63,651 nucleotides of DNA from an uncultured Bacteroidales bacterium (GTDB lineage: Bacteria > Bacteroidota > Bacteroidia > Bacteroidales > F082): the NCBI GenBank assembly GCA_937896895.1, contig CALBNV010000061.1:1-63651 (forward strand), written 5' to 3'. Shown here piece after piece: positions 26,654 through 35,828 of this stretch. The stretch's first letter is position 1. Each line of letters begins with the position of its first letter. A model generated the notes under the pieces. It was not told the DNA's origin. It did no database searches and saw only the letters and a program-made list of their open reading frames with translations. Both the position numbers and the translations under genes were made by a program.

Positions 26654-27825
26654 AGAAATATATTATAATAATATTGATTCTCAACGTTTTATCGCTTAAT
26701 GCGCAAAACGCCTACCAGTCGGTTCTCGACCAGATTGAGGCAAACAGCACGGTGCTTTCCGCCTATCGTTCACAGGCTGAAGCCGAAAAAGCGGAGAATT
26801 ATGCCGGTTCGTTTTTCGCGAATCCGGAACTCGAAGCCGGCTACCTTTTCGGAATCAACGACGGCTCTGAACATCGTATCGATTTGAGTATCAATCAGGA
26901 AATTGATTTTCCGACGGTTTATTCAAATAAAAACAAAATCAGGAAATTGAATAATGAAGTCATTGATTTGGAATATGAAATTCTGAAAAATGAGGTTTTA
27001 TATCAGGCTCAACAGATTTGTACTGATTTGATTTTCAATAATGTATGTCTGAAATATCACGAGCAGTGCCTCGAAAACGCCGAGACGATTGAGAAGGCTC
27101 TGCAGCGGAAACTTGAAGTCGGTGAAGCCACGGTTTTGGAATACAGAAACGCGAAGATGAACTATATCAGTGTGCGGAACGAATACGAGATGCATGTCAT
27201 TGAACGCGAGCGACTTATAGGTGAACTGAAGACTTTGAACGGCGGTGTCGCCATTGATTTCACGCAGGATTTTTATGACGAAATATCGTTGCCCGAAGAT
27301 TTTGAGTCATGGTATCAGACGGTTGAAAACAGCTGTCCGGTTTTTGCACATCTGAATGCGCAAAACACTGTCAATCAACAAAATGTGAGACTTGCCAGAT
27401 CGGAATGGGCGCCGAAGCTGAATGTCGGTTACATGATGGAGAAGGAGTCTGACGGCGGTTATCACGGCCCGACAATCGGGATTTCGCTGCCGTTTTGGGG
27501 TAACGCGAGGACGGTGAAAGCCGCGAAGGCCAAGGCCGCGAGTGGCGAGTCGATGCTCGAAAACCAGAAGGCGGTCTTGCACAATGAGTTGCAGAACACG
27601 TATTTACGCGCCAAGTCACTTCAACGTAACTACTTGGAAATTAAAGACATCCTTGAAGATACCGACAGCCGTGACCTTTTGCGTGAAGCATACGAGAAAG
27701 GAGAGAAGACGCTCGTCGAATATCTCGTTGAGTTTGAATATCAACACGATGCGGTGCTTGAGGTTTTCCAAATGCAGCACGAATACCAGAGGGCTTTGAT
27801 AGAACTTAACAGATTTGTCTATTAA
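26650..27825 (+). CDS. TolC-family outer-membrane channel of the metal efflux system
   Basis: A 391-residue CusC/CzcC-type protein. It has a signal peptide (MKKYIIIILILNVLSLNAQ), two internally similar halves of long amphipathic helices (YRSQAEAEKAEN; ERERLIGELKTLNG; SGESMLENQKAVLHNELQNT) and the PKLNVGYM beta strand usual for the family. Trimers form the outer-membrane exit duct for the CusBA-like pump. The ATG overlaps the pump stop (ATGA), so the genes are coupled. It converges with the macroglobulin gene, with 11 bp between stops. Confidence 0.92.
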   Translation: MKKYIIIILILNVLSLNAQNAYQSVLDQIEANSTVLSAYRSQAEAEKAENYAGSFFANPELEAGYLFGINDGSEHRIDLSINQEIDFPTVYSNKNKIRKLNNEVIDLEYEILKNEVLYQAQQICTDLIFNNVCLKYHEQCLENAETIEKALQRKLEVGEATVLEYRNAKMNYISVRNEYEMHVIERERLIGELKTLNGGVAIDFTQDFYDEISLPEDFESWYQTVENSCPVFAHLNAQNTVNQQNVRLARSEWAPKLNVGYMMEKESDGGYHGPTIGISLPFWGNARTVKAAKAKAASGESMLENQKAVLHNELQNTYLRAKSLQRNYLEIKDILEDTDSRDLLREAYEKGEKTLVEYLVEFEYQHDAVLEVFQMQHEYQRALIELNRFVY

Positions 27826-27836
27826 GTTCATCAGTA

Positions 27837-30800
27837 TCACTTAATTACGATCCTCCCTCCCTCCGAGTAAGCCCCGAACTCCGGCGCGTATTGGCATTGC
27901 AACACAGCGTAACCTGCACTGAATGAGCCTTCTTTCGTGACATAGACAGTGTGCGAAAGCTCGTGTTTGCCCTTCGGCATGTTGTCGAAGAAAAACTCCA
28001 TCGCCACGTCGCTCGTGCTTTGATAGTACCAAAGTCCGTCGCCGTGATGATAACGCGAAATCTGTTCCGTCGGCTCGAAGCACGCGCCGCGCAGGTCTTT
28101 CAGATACACGAACTCCATATCCTGCTGGTTTTCAATGTAAAGCACAATCTTAACCTTGTCGCCGACCTTGATGTCGCCTTCAGAAACCGGCACATAACTC
28201 GTCTTGTCGCCTTCAATTCTCTCAACGAAAAACTCGCGTATCACCTTCATGTCTTCGTTCGACTTCTGAACTTTGTCAATAGGCACGAAATACTGTCGGA
28301 ACATCCCGCCCCACACCTGGTGATTCGTCTGATTATCAATGGAGACGTTTGAATAATCGCCGTCAACAGGAAGTGACTGTTGAATGAAATCATCAGATTC
28401 ATCTCTAATCTCTAATCTTTTATCGTTAATCTCAACTACGACTTCGCCGTTGTCGTTGACCCAGTCGGTCCCGCGGTTGACGATGGCGTAAACCGCCTCG
28501 GCTGTGGCGCGGTCGTTGTCCCACATATTGGTGCGTTTCTGTCCGAGGATCCAGAAGCGCATCGCGTCGGTCTCCTCGTTTTTCGGGTCGATTTCGTTGA
28601 ACGCCTCAAGGATGCGAGCCTCGTCTTCGACGCCGACGCCAACCCAATACATTCCGAGGTCGTTCTTCTGGGCGCATTCGCGCAATGACTTCAAGATTGC
28701 CATCGCCACGCTCTTGTCGCCGTTTCTGTTGAGAACCAACGCGATGCCGGCCTGCGCCTCGAAGTTGAAACTCGTCCAGTCATTTTTGAGTTTCCCGATA
28801 TAAAACGCCTTCGCCTCATTGAATTTCGCGCTCGTCTCGAACTTCGGGAAATAACTCATCACGAAAAGTTCCCTGACGATCATCACGCTGCAATGATAGT
28901 TTTTCTTGTCGGACTCCTTCAAATCGTTGAATCTCTTAACCACGTCATTTTCAATGAAATGGAACGCTTTCTCTGAAATCTGACTTTCCAATTCCCTAAT
29001 CTCTGGTCTCTCATCTCTAATTTCCAAGCCTGCAAGCCGTCCCAAGCCACCTAATATATATTGCGTCATCAAAGCACTTTCCGGCATTCCCTCGACCCAC
29101 GGCCAGCCGCCGCTCGGTTTCTGTTTCTTCCCCATGATTTCCAACGCCGACTCGATATTTTTGTCAATCGCCTCTGTGTCAAAGAGTTTCGAGATGTTGG
29201 CGCGTTGTTCGGCTTCGTTTTTGGCATCCAAAACCCAAGGCGTTTCGTTGAGAAGAATCTCTTTCAGCTCTTGGTTTTTCTCAAGTTCCGACAGCGCGGC
29301 GTTTGTGGAATCATTTCTCAAAGATTCGAGCAGCCTCTTCATCTCCGGCGAGTCTTTCAGGCTTGACGCTACATGTTTCGCGACAGAATTTGTGAAATAT
29401 CTGTGGAAAGCGGTCTCGGCGTATCTCTCGTTTCCGTTGTCGAGATACGGCAGTGCCTGAACCGCGTACCACGTCGGGTTCTTGCTGAAATTCAACGTGA
29501 TAGCATTGTTTCTCTCGCCTTCATTTTCAAAATTAAAGTTGTAATCTTTCTTCTCGTTGCCCTTCGCGATGAGCGGGAATGTCTGCGTCATGAAGATGTC
29601 CGTGCTGAGCACCGGCATGACGTGTTGCTCGGCATCGCTGAAGTCGCCGGCGGTGGCAGAGAACCTGAAAGTCAGCAGGTTGACGTCTTTTTTCATCGCC
29701 ACTTTCCATCTCACGCTTTGGCTTCTTCCCGCCGGAATCTCTTCCATCTTTATTTCCTTTTCGGAAAGAACAACTCCACTCTCAACTCTCAACTCTCCAC
29801 TCTCATCAAGGACTTCCAATTTCGCGACCGGCGAAATCGCCTTTTCAGAAAGGTTGACCACGTTTGCGACGAGCCACAACGTGTCTTCATCGTAGCAGAA
29901 CCGCGGCATGTCGGCCATGATCATCACGGGTTTCTGCGTCACGAATGTCTTTTCGAGCGTCCCGACTTTCAGGTCTTTCGTGTAGGCGAGCATCCTCAGT
30001 TTCCAGCGCGTCAAGGCGTCGGGCATTGTGAATGAGAACGTTGCGTCGCCGTTTTTGTCAGTTTGGAGGTTCGGATAGAAGAACGCCGTCTCGTTGAAGT
30101 TCGAGCGGATTGGCATTACCGGCGCGGCTTCTTTTTCAACATGATTCTCATCGCCATCTGCATTATCCTGAACGGCAGCCGAAGGCATCTCGGCCGTCTC
30201 CTCTTCGACAGCCACACTTTCATAAACCATTCCGCGCGTCGGCGCGGCGTTATATGCTTCTTTATACATTATGTTACGTCTCGGGCTGTTAAACATTTGA
30301 ATAAGAACAACATCCGAGTACAAAACAGCTGGGTTGAAGAAGAAATTGTAATGATATGAGTACAACGACGCATGATTGTTGTCGAATCCGCCGTCAAATC
30401 TGAAATCGCTTGATTTTCTGTAAGTTGGAGTCATGTTAAAATGCCAACTGTTTCCGTAATAACTCGGGACGATTGCGTCGAGCGAAGAGTCGTACATCCC
30501 TGCCAACAACGATGTAAAGGCAGGTTTTTTCTTATAATCGCGGATGGTGACGCTCCATGTCTCTTCCGTCCCGGGCAGGAGATTCGTGCGCTCTGCATTG
30601 AGCTCAACGTCGAGTTTCATGTTGTCGAACGGAACCGCAACGTTATAGCTGACATTTTGTTTCTGATTGTGTTTTACAAAAACCGCATCAAAGACAAGAT
30701 TTCCGCGGTCTTCTTCCATCACTTTAAATGAAATCTTTTTCACGTTGTCATTCAACATGATACGTTCCGAATAACGGATATTTTCATTGTTTGTGACATA

Positions 30801-33578
30801 TACAATCGCCATCACGTTGTCGGCTGACGAGCCGATGTACAGATTCACTTCATCGCCGGGCTGCGCGGTCTCGTTGTCGATCGCCGACCAGCACAGACTC
30901 TTGAACGGCATCTTCTTTGTTTTCGGCTCGTGTAACACGAATTTTTCGGAATATTCCGACAATGTATCGTCAACGGATTTCAGTTCGATGACGTAGCTTC
31001 CGGCGGCCAACTTCGTGTTTTTCTTGAACAAATCAGCTTCGCCATCGACTTCCATGACGTTTTCATAAACGACCTCGCAGTCTTTCAAATCAAGTTTTCT
31101 GTCATTGTAAAAATCGAATTCCGGGAAGAGGTTTCTCAGTTCTTCATCTTTCAGAAGATGTCTGTCGAAACTTCCTAAATTGTACGTAAATCTTTCATTA
31201 TCAGTGATTTTATAAATCTTACATTCGATTTTTGTCGATGCAGGATTTCCGCTGATGTTCGACACGACAACCTTGCAATCCTTCAAATCGTCGGAAGTCA
31301 TGACGTTTCCGAAATTACTTGAGAGTTTGGGATTTGTCTTGAGAGCAATGTTAAATTTGTTGTACGAGGCGTTGATTGAATACGAATCCTCATGCGTCTC
31401 GCCTTGCGCATCCGTGACCTTCACATTAATTATATAAGTGAACATCGGAAGCTCGCGAGCTTTAACGCTATTGTCCGGATTCAATTGAAAATCAATGTTA
31501 AACAAGCCGCCGACCTCAGTCATTCCTTCGCCTGAAGCGATTTGTTCGTCTTCAATGTTTCTGTAGATCCACCACCAGCATCTGAACGGGAAAGTTGTCC
31601 GGCGCGTGATTTTATATTCATATCTCGCATTGTCGATCCCGAAACCTGAAAACGCCATCACATTGCCCGTAACTCTCACATTATCACCGATTGAATATTC
31701 CTTTTCTGGCTTGTTGAACGTGACTTCAAAAGTCGGACGCTTGTATTCTTCGACCTTGAAATAAACACTTCCGTCTTTTGTCGTGATATGAAAATCTCCA
31801 TTCAAAGCATCTGACGGCAAGACGAAACTTCCGGAAAACGCACCAAATTCGTCTGTCACAAACGATTGTTTTTCAACCGTTTGCCAATTTGCGTCAACCA
31901 AATTGACCTCGATTTTCTCATTGACAAGCAGCTCATTTGTCTTTCCGTCTCCGCGAGTGCAGATGCCTTTGAACTGCACCGTCTGACCCGGACGGTAAAT
32001 CTGGCGGTCGGTGAAAAGACTGACTTTATTGACGAAATTGTTTTGCTTGGTGTTATAATTCCAGATCAAATCATGCGACAGCAAGACGTCATCGCCTGAA
32101 AACAAATTGATTATGAAGCCAGAAGAGAACTCCGGCATCACGGCGTAACCTTCGGAATCTGTCGTCACGCTGCCCTTTGAGTTTTGGACATATTCACCTT
32201 TTTTATAATCATATTCCTCCTTGAAAAACTCGGCTTTCACGCCGCCGGCAGGCAGACCCGTCTCGCGGTTCAGAGTGTAAATCTCATTTTTCCCGTCGAA
32301 GTTATGAACGGCGTAAGTATGATTGCTTACCTGAAACACATTGAAAATCAATTTGTCTGTGTTGTCGAAGTCATCGGTGGCCGACATCAGAATTATGTAC
32401 GAGCCGACTTCAAGAGCCGGAAGCGCGATGAGCGACGAATGCGTTTTATAATCCGTCTCGGCAGGAATCTCCAATGTTTTTTCAGCCACGATTTCCTTGA
32501 AAGTCAACAATTTAAGAATATTTTCCAAATTCAAGTTCCTGTTATTGGTGATGTCTTTGGCATCGACTTTATAAATCCTGTACGAAGGATTTGTGGTGTT
32601 TCTGTACGAAAATCCGGCGGGAATCGGTTTTCCGGGAATCTGGACATTTTGCATCTCAATGGAAACGGAGCTGTCCAAAATGCTTTTCCTGCAATCAATG
32701 CATTTGTCGTAATCATCTGATATTGAATCCATTGCAATGACTTCGTCGCACAATCTCAATGCCTCAACGTAATTCTCGTCGCGCATCATGATGTTTGCCT
32801 GCGAAGACTTGACCCGTGCAATGGTCACATTATCTTTACAATCTTTTAAAATATCATTCAATTCATTGAAATACAAAGTGTTATGCTCTTTATCGTGGAA
32901 ATAATCAACAAGACGTTCAATTCGATTTATCTTGTTATACACGGAAGCCTTTTCGTGTTTCTTATCATTATCAAAATCAATGAGTTGAGCATATAAAACG
33001 TTGTATTTTTCGAGATATTCATCCAAATCATCATCGTAAAAATCGAGGACGCAATGCGTGACATAGTCGTATGCGGTCGGCTCAAGTTCCACGTCAAACT
33101 TGGTGTTTTCATTTTCAAAAAGAGGCTTATATGTGGCCATGGACGTTTTTTTCAACGCCTTGGCATTTTCGAGGGCGGACAGATACTGGCCTTCGATTTC
33201 GTCAGGATTGTATTTGAATTTATACGAATATTCACGATATTTTTTTGCAATCTGAATCTTCAATATTGCCTGTGAAACGTCGGAGAGTTTCGGCAGATAA
33301 GACTTGCAGTGGTTTATGGTCGTGTCGATGACATTCTCGCTGTTGAGACGGAAAACCTCGCTTCGTTTGACGGCGACTTTCAGCAGCTGGACATCGTTCT
33401 TATCTTTAACAGCTTGTTTTTCAATGTCATCCAAGACTTTGGCCGCCGATTCGGGAAGTCGCTTCGAGATGTTTTCATCAAATTCTTTCCATTGGCTGTC
33501 GAATGTCGATTGTGCGTTTGTGCAATTTGTCATAAACAACAAGGTGATTGCCATTAAAAATAATCTGTTGATTTTCAT
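27837..33578 (-). CDS. Large alpha-2-macroglobulin-like protein (MG / bait-region family)
   Basis: This 1913-residue exported protein begins with a signal peptide whose MTNC could be a lipobox (Cys19), though the following TNAQ also fits signal peptidase I. A charged helical domain (about 20-300) is followed by macroglobulin-type beta domains (SLFTDRQIYRPGQTVQFKG; EYKRPTFEVTFNKPEKEYSIGD), the bait-region-like stretch, the A2M signature FYPNLQTDKNGDATFSFTMPDALTRWKLR written in parts (FYPNLQTDKNGD, ALTRWKLRMLAYTKDL), and an alpha/alpha toroid (GGWPWVEGMPES). I see no CGEQ/CLEQ thioester, so covalent trapping is unlikely. A periplasmic protease-inhibitor or envelope-defence role is inferred. Three segments (near residues 1258-1268, 1514-1530, 1718-1730) look like repeat insertions. 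Confidence 0.9.
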   Translation of the reverse strand: MKINRLFLMAITLLFMTNCTNAQSTFDSQWKEFDENISKRLPESAAKVLDDIEKQAVKDKNDVQLLKVAVKRSEVFRLNSENVIDTTINHCKSYLPKLSDVSQAILKIQIAKKYREYSYKFKYNPDEIEGQYLSALENAKALKKTSMATYKPLFENENTKFDVELEPTAYDYVTHCVLDFYDDDLDEYLEKYNVLYAQLIDFDNDKKHEKASVYNKINRIERLVDYFHDKEHNTLYFNELNDILKDCKDNVTIARVKSSQANIMMRDENYVEALRLCDEVIAMDSISDDYDKCIDCRKSILDSSVSIEMQNVQIPGKPIPAGFSYRNTTNPSYRIYKVDAKDITNNRNLNLENILKLLTFKEIVAEKTLEIPAETDYKTHSSLIALPALEVGSYIILMSATDDFDNTDKLIFNVFQVSNHTYAVHNFDGKNEIYTLNRETGLPAGGVKAEFFKEEYDYKKGEYVQNSKGSVTTDSEGYAVMPEFSSGFIINLFSGDDVLLSHDLIWNYNTKQNNFVNKVSLFTDRQIYRPGQTVQFKGICTRGDGKTNELLVNEKIEVNLVDANWQTVEKQSFVTDEFGAFSGSFVLPSDALNGDFHITTKDGSVYFKVEEYKRPTFEVTFNKPEKEYSIGDNVRVTGNVMAFSGFGIDNARYEYKITRRTTFPFRCWWWIYRNIEDEQIASGEGMTEVGGLFNIDFQLNPDNSVKARELPMFTYIINVKVTDAQGETHEDSYSINASYNKFNIALKTNPKLSSNFGNVMTSDDLKDCKVVVSNISGNPASTKIECKIYKITDNERFTYNLGSFDRHLLKDEELRNLFPEFDFYNDRKLDLKDCEVVYENVMEVDGEADLFKKNTKLAAGSYVIELKSVDDTLSEYSEKFVLHEPKTKKMPFKSLCWSAIDNETAQPGDEVNLYIGSSADNVMAIVYVTNNENIRYSERIMLNDNVKKISFKVMEEDRGNLVFDAVFVKHNQKQNVSYNVAVPFDNMKLDVELNAERTNLLPGTEETWSVTIRDYKKKPAFTSLLAGMYDSSLDAIVPSYYGNSWHFNMTPTYRKSSDFRFDGGFDNNHASLYSYHYNFFFNPAVLYSDVVLIQMFNSPRRNIMYKEAYNAAPTRGMVYESVAVEEETAEMPSAAVQDNADGDENHVEKEAAPVMPIRSNFNETAFFYPNLQTDKNGDATFSFTMPDALTRWKLRMLAYTKDLKVGTLEKTFVTQKPVMIMADMPRFCYDEDTLWLVANVVNLSEKAISPVAKLEVLDESGELRVESGVVLSEKEIKMEEIPAGRSQSVRWKVAMKKDVNLLTFRFSATAGDFSDAEQHVMPVLSTDIFMTQTFPLIAKGNEKKDYNFNFENEGERNNAITLNFSKNPTWYAVQALPYLDNGNERYAETAFHRYFTNSVAKHVASSLKDSPEMKRLLESLRNDSTNAALSELEKNQELKEILLNETPWVLDAKNEAEQRANISKLFDTEAIDKNIESALEIMGKKQKPSGGWPWVEGMPESALMTQYILGGLGRLAGLEIRDERPEIRELESQISEKAFHFIENDVVKRFNDLKESDKKNYHCSVMIVRELFVMSYFPKFETSAKFNEAKAFYIGKLKNDWTSFNFEAQAGIALVLNRNGDKSVAMAILKSLRECAQKNDLGMYWVGVGVEDEARILEAFNEIDPKNEETDAMRFWILGQKRTNMWDNDRATAEAVYAIVNRGTDWVNDNGEVVVEINDKRLEIRDESDDFIQQSLPVDGDYSNVSIDNQTNHQVWGGMFRQYFVPIDKVQKSNEDMKVIREFFVERIEGDKTSYVPVSEGDIKVGDKVKIVLYIENQQDMEFVYLKDLRGACFEPTEQISRYHHGDGLWYYQSTSDVAMEFFFDNMPKGKHELSHTVYVTKEGSFSAGYAVLQCQYAPEFGAYSEGGRIVIK
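29771..29805. repeat. CTCCACTCTCAACTCTC repeat inside the macroglobulin gene
   Basis: CAACTCCACTCTCAACTCTC followed by AACTCTCCACTCTC is the intergenic repeat seen at 1677-1816 and 2306-2408, here read in frame on the minus strand as DESGELRVESGV. Confidence 0.75.
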
Positions 33579-33622
33579 GATTATGGGATTTACTCATTAC
33601 TTTGCTGATAACGTCGGAAGCC

Positions 33623-33660
33623 TACAAAAAGTTTGTGCCGGCTGAAACTTTCCGGCACAA
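33623..33660 (-). terminator. Terminator of tdk
   Basis: On the minus strand TTGTGCCGG, a 10-base loop and CCGGCACAA form a 9-bp stem followed by ACTTTTTG. It lies downstream of tdk and upstream of the macroglobulin gene. Confidence 0.65.
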
Positions 33661-33663
33661 CAT

Positions 33664-33698
33664 TAAAACTTCACTCTTAACACTTCAAACTTCACTCT
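33664..33698. repeat. ACTTCACTCTTAACACTTC repeat at the 3' end of tdk
   Basis: AAAACTTCACTCTTAACACT and then TCAAACTTCACTC form another copy of the dispersed repeat. It touches the last codons of tdk (EKKSEV and stop). The word AAAACTTCACTCTT is shared with the copy inside fkp. Confidence 0.65.
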
Positions 33699-34275
33699 TT
33701 TTCTCCGCCATCGCCTTCAGGTAGCAGCTTCTGCAGAGCGGCTCGTAGCTCTCTGTCTCGCCGAGCACCACGAGTTTGTCGCCGGCTATTGTGCGGTGCG
33801 AATATTGTGCCAGGCTGCCGCATCTCATGCATATCGCATGGACTTTGGTCACGTCTTCGGCTATCGCCATGAGGTCGGGCATCGGGCCGAACGGCTTCCC
33901 GAGGAAGTCCATGTCAAGACCCGCGACGATGACTCTAATTCCCTGATTGGCAAGTTGTTGGCAGACATCGACGAGTTCGCTGCCGAAAAACTGTGCTTCA
34001 TCAATGCCGACGACATCAACATCGTTGGCGTAAAACAAGATCTGCTGCGCGTTCTCGACAGGTATCGAATTGACCGAGTTGGCGTTGTGCGAGACGACAT
34101 CTTCCTCGCTGTAGCGTGTGTCGATGCCGGGTTTGAAAATCTCTACCTTCAATTTTGCAATCCGGGCGCGGTTTAGGCGGCGTATCAATTCCTCCGTTTT
34201 GCCCGAAAACATCGAGCCGCAGACGACCTCAATCCAGCCCTGCGTCTTATTGTGATAATCTTTTTCAAGAAACAT
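33685..34275 (-). CDS. tdk: Thymidine kinase
   Basis: A type II (bacterial/pox) thymidine kinase of 196 residues that phosphorylates thymidine in nucleotide salvage. The P-loop is VVCGSMFSGKTEEL, the Walker B/lasso entry is VVGIDEAQFF with the catalytic Glu, and a structural zinc site is formed by CMRCG and CRSC. The start at 34275 (MFLEKDYH) was chosen because a -7 element on the minus strand lies at 34315-34322 and the extra upstream residues are not conserved-looking. It is monocistronic, with a terminator downstream. Confidence 0.96.
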   Translation of the reverse strand: MFLEKDYHNKTQGWIEVVCGSMFSGKTEELIRRLNRARIAKLKVEIFKPGIDTRYSEEDVVSHNANSVNSIPVENAQQILFYANDVDVVGIDEAQFFGSELVDVCQQLANQGIRVIVAGLDMDFLGKPFGPMPDLMAIAEDVTKVHAICMRCGSLAQYSHRTIAGDKLVVLGETESYEPLCRSCYLKAMAEKKSEV

Positions 34276-34298
34276 ATCCGTCGTATTAAAAAAATATC

Positions 34299-34306
34299 TA
34301 CTTTTG
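34299..34306 (+). promoter_or_regulatory. Bacteroidota -7 element of the acidic protein / rsmI operon
   Basis: TACTTTTG matches TAnnTTTG, 30 bases before the ATG at 34337. It interleaves with the divergent tdk promoter at 34315-34322. Confidence 0.55.
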
Positions 34307-34314
34307 TTAGCTCG

Positions 34315-34322
34315 CAAAATTA
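34315..34322 (-). promoter_or_regulatory. Bacteroidota -7 element of tdk
   Basis: On the minus strand TAATTTTG matches TAnnTTTG, 39 bases upstream of the tdk start. The two -7 elements of this face-to-face pair are 8 bp apart, so the promoters overlap and could interfere. Confidence 0.5.
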
Positions 34323-34336
34323 GAAAAATTATCGCT

Positions 34337-35077
34337 ATGGAAACGCAAAAAAATAACGAAAAAATTATCCTTAATCTGAAACGTCAGATCGGAAAAATGA
34401 TGGTTCAGGTTGACTTCCTTTACAGAAACGGCCGTGAGATGACACAGTTTGATTACGACATCCTGATGGACAGGACACGCGAGCTTTACGAATATCTCAT
34501 TGATTGTCAGGCTGAAAATGTAAATTTTGAACAAGATGCTGAAAAAGCCGATGAGAAGTCAGCCGACAATGATGTTGAATTTGAGATAACGACTCCGGAA
34601 ACTCGCGATGAAGTTGCGGAAGAGCCGGAAGAAGACCACGATGAAGACCTCGACGATGAAGACTGGGAAGACGAGGAAGATGTGACTTTCAGCGTGGAGC
34701 CTTTGAGTTTGAAAATAGATGAGGTTGAGGAAGAAGAGGCTGAGATACAAGAAGAGGCAGTGGTGCAGGAAGAGGTGGCGGGAGAGCCTTTGCATGAGGA
34801 TATTCCGGAAGACAACAGCCTCGCGGCGCGTCTCCAGCGTCAGCCGGTGACCGACATAAAAACGGCCATAATGCTGAACGACAGAATTATGATGATTAAC
34901 GACCTCTTCAAAGGCTCATCGGAACGTTATACCAAGGCTATCAATGAGTTGAACGAGTTTCCCACCCTCGGCGGAGCGTTGGTTTACATGAGCGAGCTGC
35001 GTGTCGAGTTCCAGTGGGATGTCGAGTCGGAGGCTTACCTGAAACTCAAAGAGCTTGTCGAACGCCGGTTCTTGTAA
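34337..35077 (+). CDS. Acidic protein of unknown function, conserved-looking C-terminal domain
   Basis: I do not recognise a named family. The 246-residue protein has an N-terminal helical part (NLKRQIGKMMVQVDFLYRNG), a very acidic disordered middle (about residues 57-160, with DEDLDDEDWEDEED and EVEEEEAEIQEEA), and a compact C-terminal domain (TDIKTAIMLNDRIMMINDLF; RYTKAINELNEFPTLGGALV). No signal peptide or membrane segment. The start at 34337 follows the promoter at 34299-34306. It is 17 bp upstream of rsmI. The acidic linker suggests a scaffold or a protein that contacts basic partners such as ribosomal proteins, which is only a guess. Confidence 0.8.
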   Translation: METQKNNEKIILNLKRQIGKMMVQVDFLYRNGREMTQFDYDILMDRTRELYEYLIDCQAENVNFEQDAEKADEKSADNDVEFEITTPETRDEVAEEPEEDHDEDLDDEDWEDEEDVTFSVEPLSLKIDEVEEEEAEIQEEAVVQEEVAGEPLHEDIPEDNSLAARLQRQPVTDIKTAIMLNDRIMMINDLFKGSSERYTKAINELNEFPTLGGALVYMSELRVEFQWDVESEAYLKLKELVERRFL

Positions 35078-35094
35078 CCTAAACTTTAAAACTG

Positions 35095-35808
35095 ATGAAA
35101 CTGTATTTAGTCCCGACGCCGATCGGCAACCTCGAAGACATCACCTTGCGGGCCTTGCGCATCCTCCGCGAAGAGGTCGATGTCATTCTCGCCGAAGACA
35201 CGCGTACAAGCGGTAACTTGTTGAAACACTATGATATAAGCAAGCCGATGGTGGCGTTTCACCTCAACAACGAGCATGTCGTTGTTGAGCGTATCGCGCA
35301 GCGCATCGCCAATGGTGAGCGCATGGCTCTCGTCACCGATGCCGGCACGCCGGCCATCTCCGACCCTGGCTTCATGCTCGTGCGCGAATGCCTCCGCATC
35401 GGCGTGCCGGTAGAGTGTCTCCCTGGCGCGACGGCCTTCGTCCCGGCACTCGTCAACTCCGGCCTCGCCGCTGACCATTTCATCTTCGAAGGCTTCCTGC
35501 CACATAAAAAAGGCCGTCAGACGAAGATAAGGCAAATCGTTGAAAACGAATATACCACGATACTTTACGAGTCACCGTTCCGGCTTGTGAAGACACTCGA
35601 ACAACTCGCCGAGGCCGCCGGGGCAGAACGTCACGTGTCGGTCGCCCGCGAACTGACGAAAATCTATGAGGAGAACGTCCGCGGCACACTCGCCGAAGTG
35701 ATTGAGTATTTTTCAGCGAAAGAGGTGAAAGGTGAAATTGTTATCATTTTCGAAGGAAAGAACCATAGTCAAAACCAAAGCCAAAACAACGAGAACGAAG
35801 AAATATAA
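35095..35808 (+). CDS. rsmI: 16S rRNA (cytidine1402-2'-O)-methyltransferase RsmI
   Basis: RsmI methylates the ribose of C1402 in the decoding centre of 16S rRNA. The 237 residues start LYLVPTPIGNLEDITLRAL and include ILAEDTRTSGNLLKHY, LVTDAGTPAISDPGF, PGATAFVPALVNSGL and FEGFLPHKKGR, all diagnostic for this tetrapyrrole-methylase-like family. The short C-terminal domain of some homologues is truncated, and the tail is Asn/Gln-rich (KNHSQNQSQNNENEE). It is the second gene of a three-gene run with the acidic protein and the barrel protein. Confidence 0.95.
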   Translation: MKLYLVPTPIGNLEDITLRALRILREEVDVILAEDTRTSGNLLKHYDISKPMVAFHLNNEHVVVERIAQRIANGERMALVTDAGTPAISDPGFMLVRECLRIGVPVECLPGATAFVPALVNSGLAADHFIFEGFLPHKKGRQTKIRQIVENEYTTILYESPFRLVKTLEQLAEAAGAERHVSVARELTKIYEENVRGTLAEVIEYFSAKEVKGEIVIIFEGKNHSQNQSQNNENEEI

Positions 35809-35828
35809 AACCATAAAAATATTTTAGA

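Noticed and set aside
27837..33578. Thioester-containing complement-like inhibitor
   Set aside because: No C-x-E-Q motif was found in the toroid-domain region.
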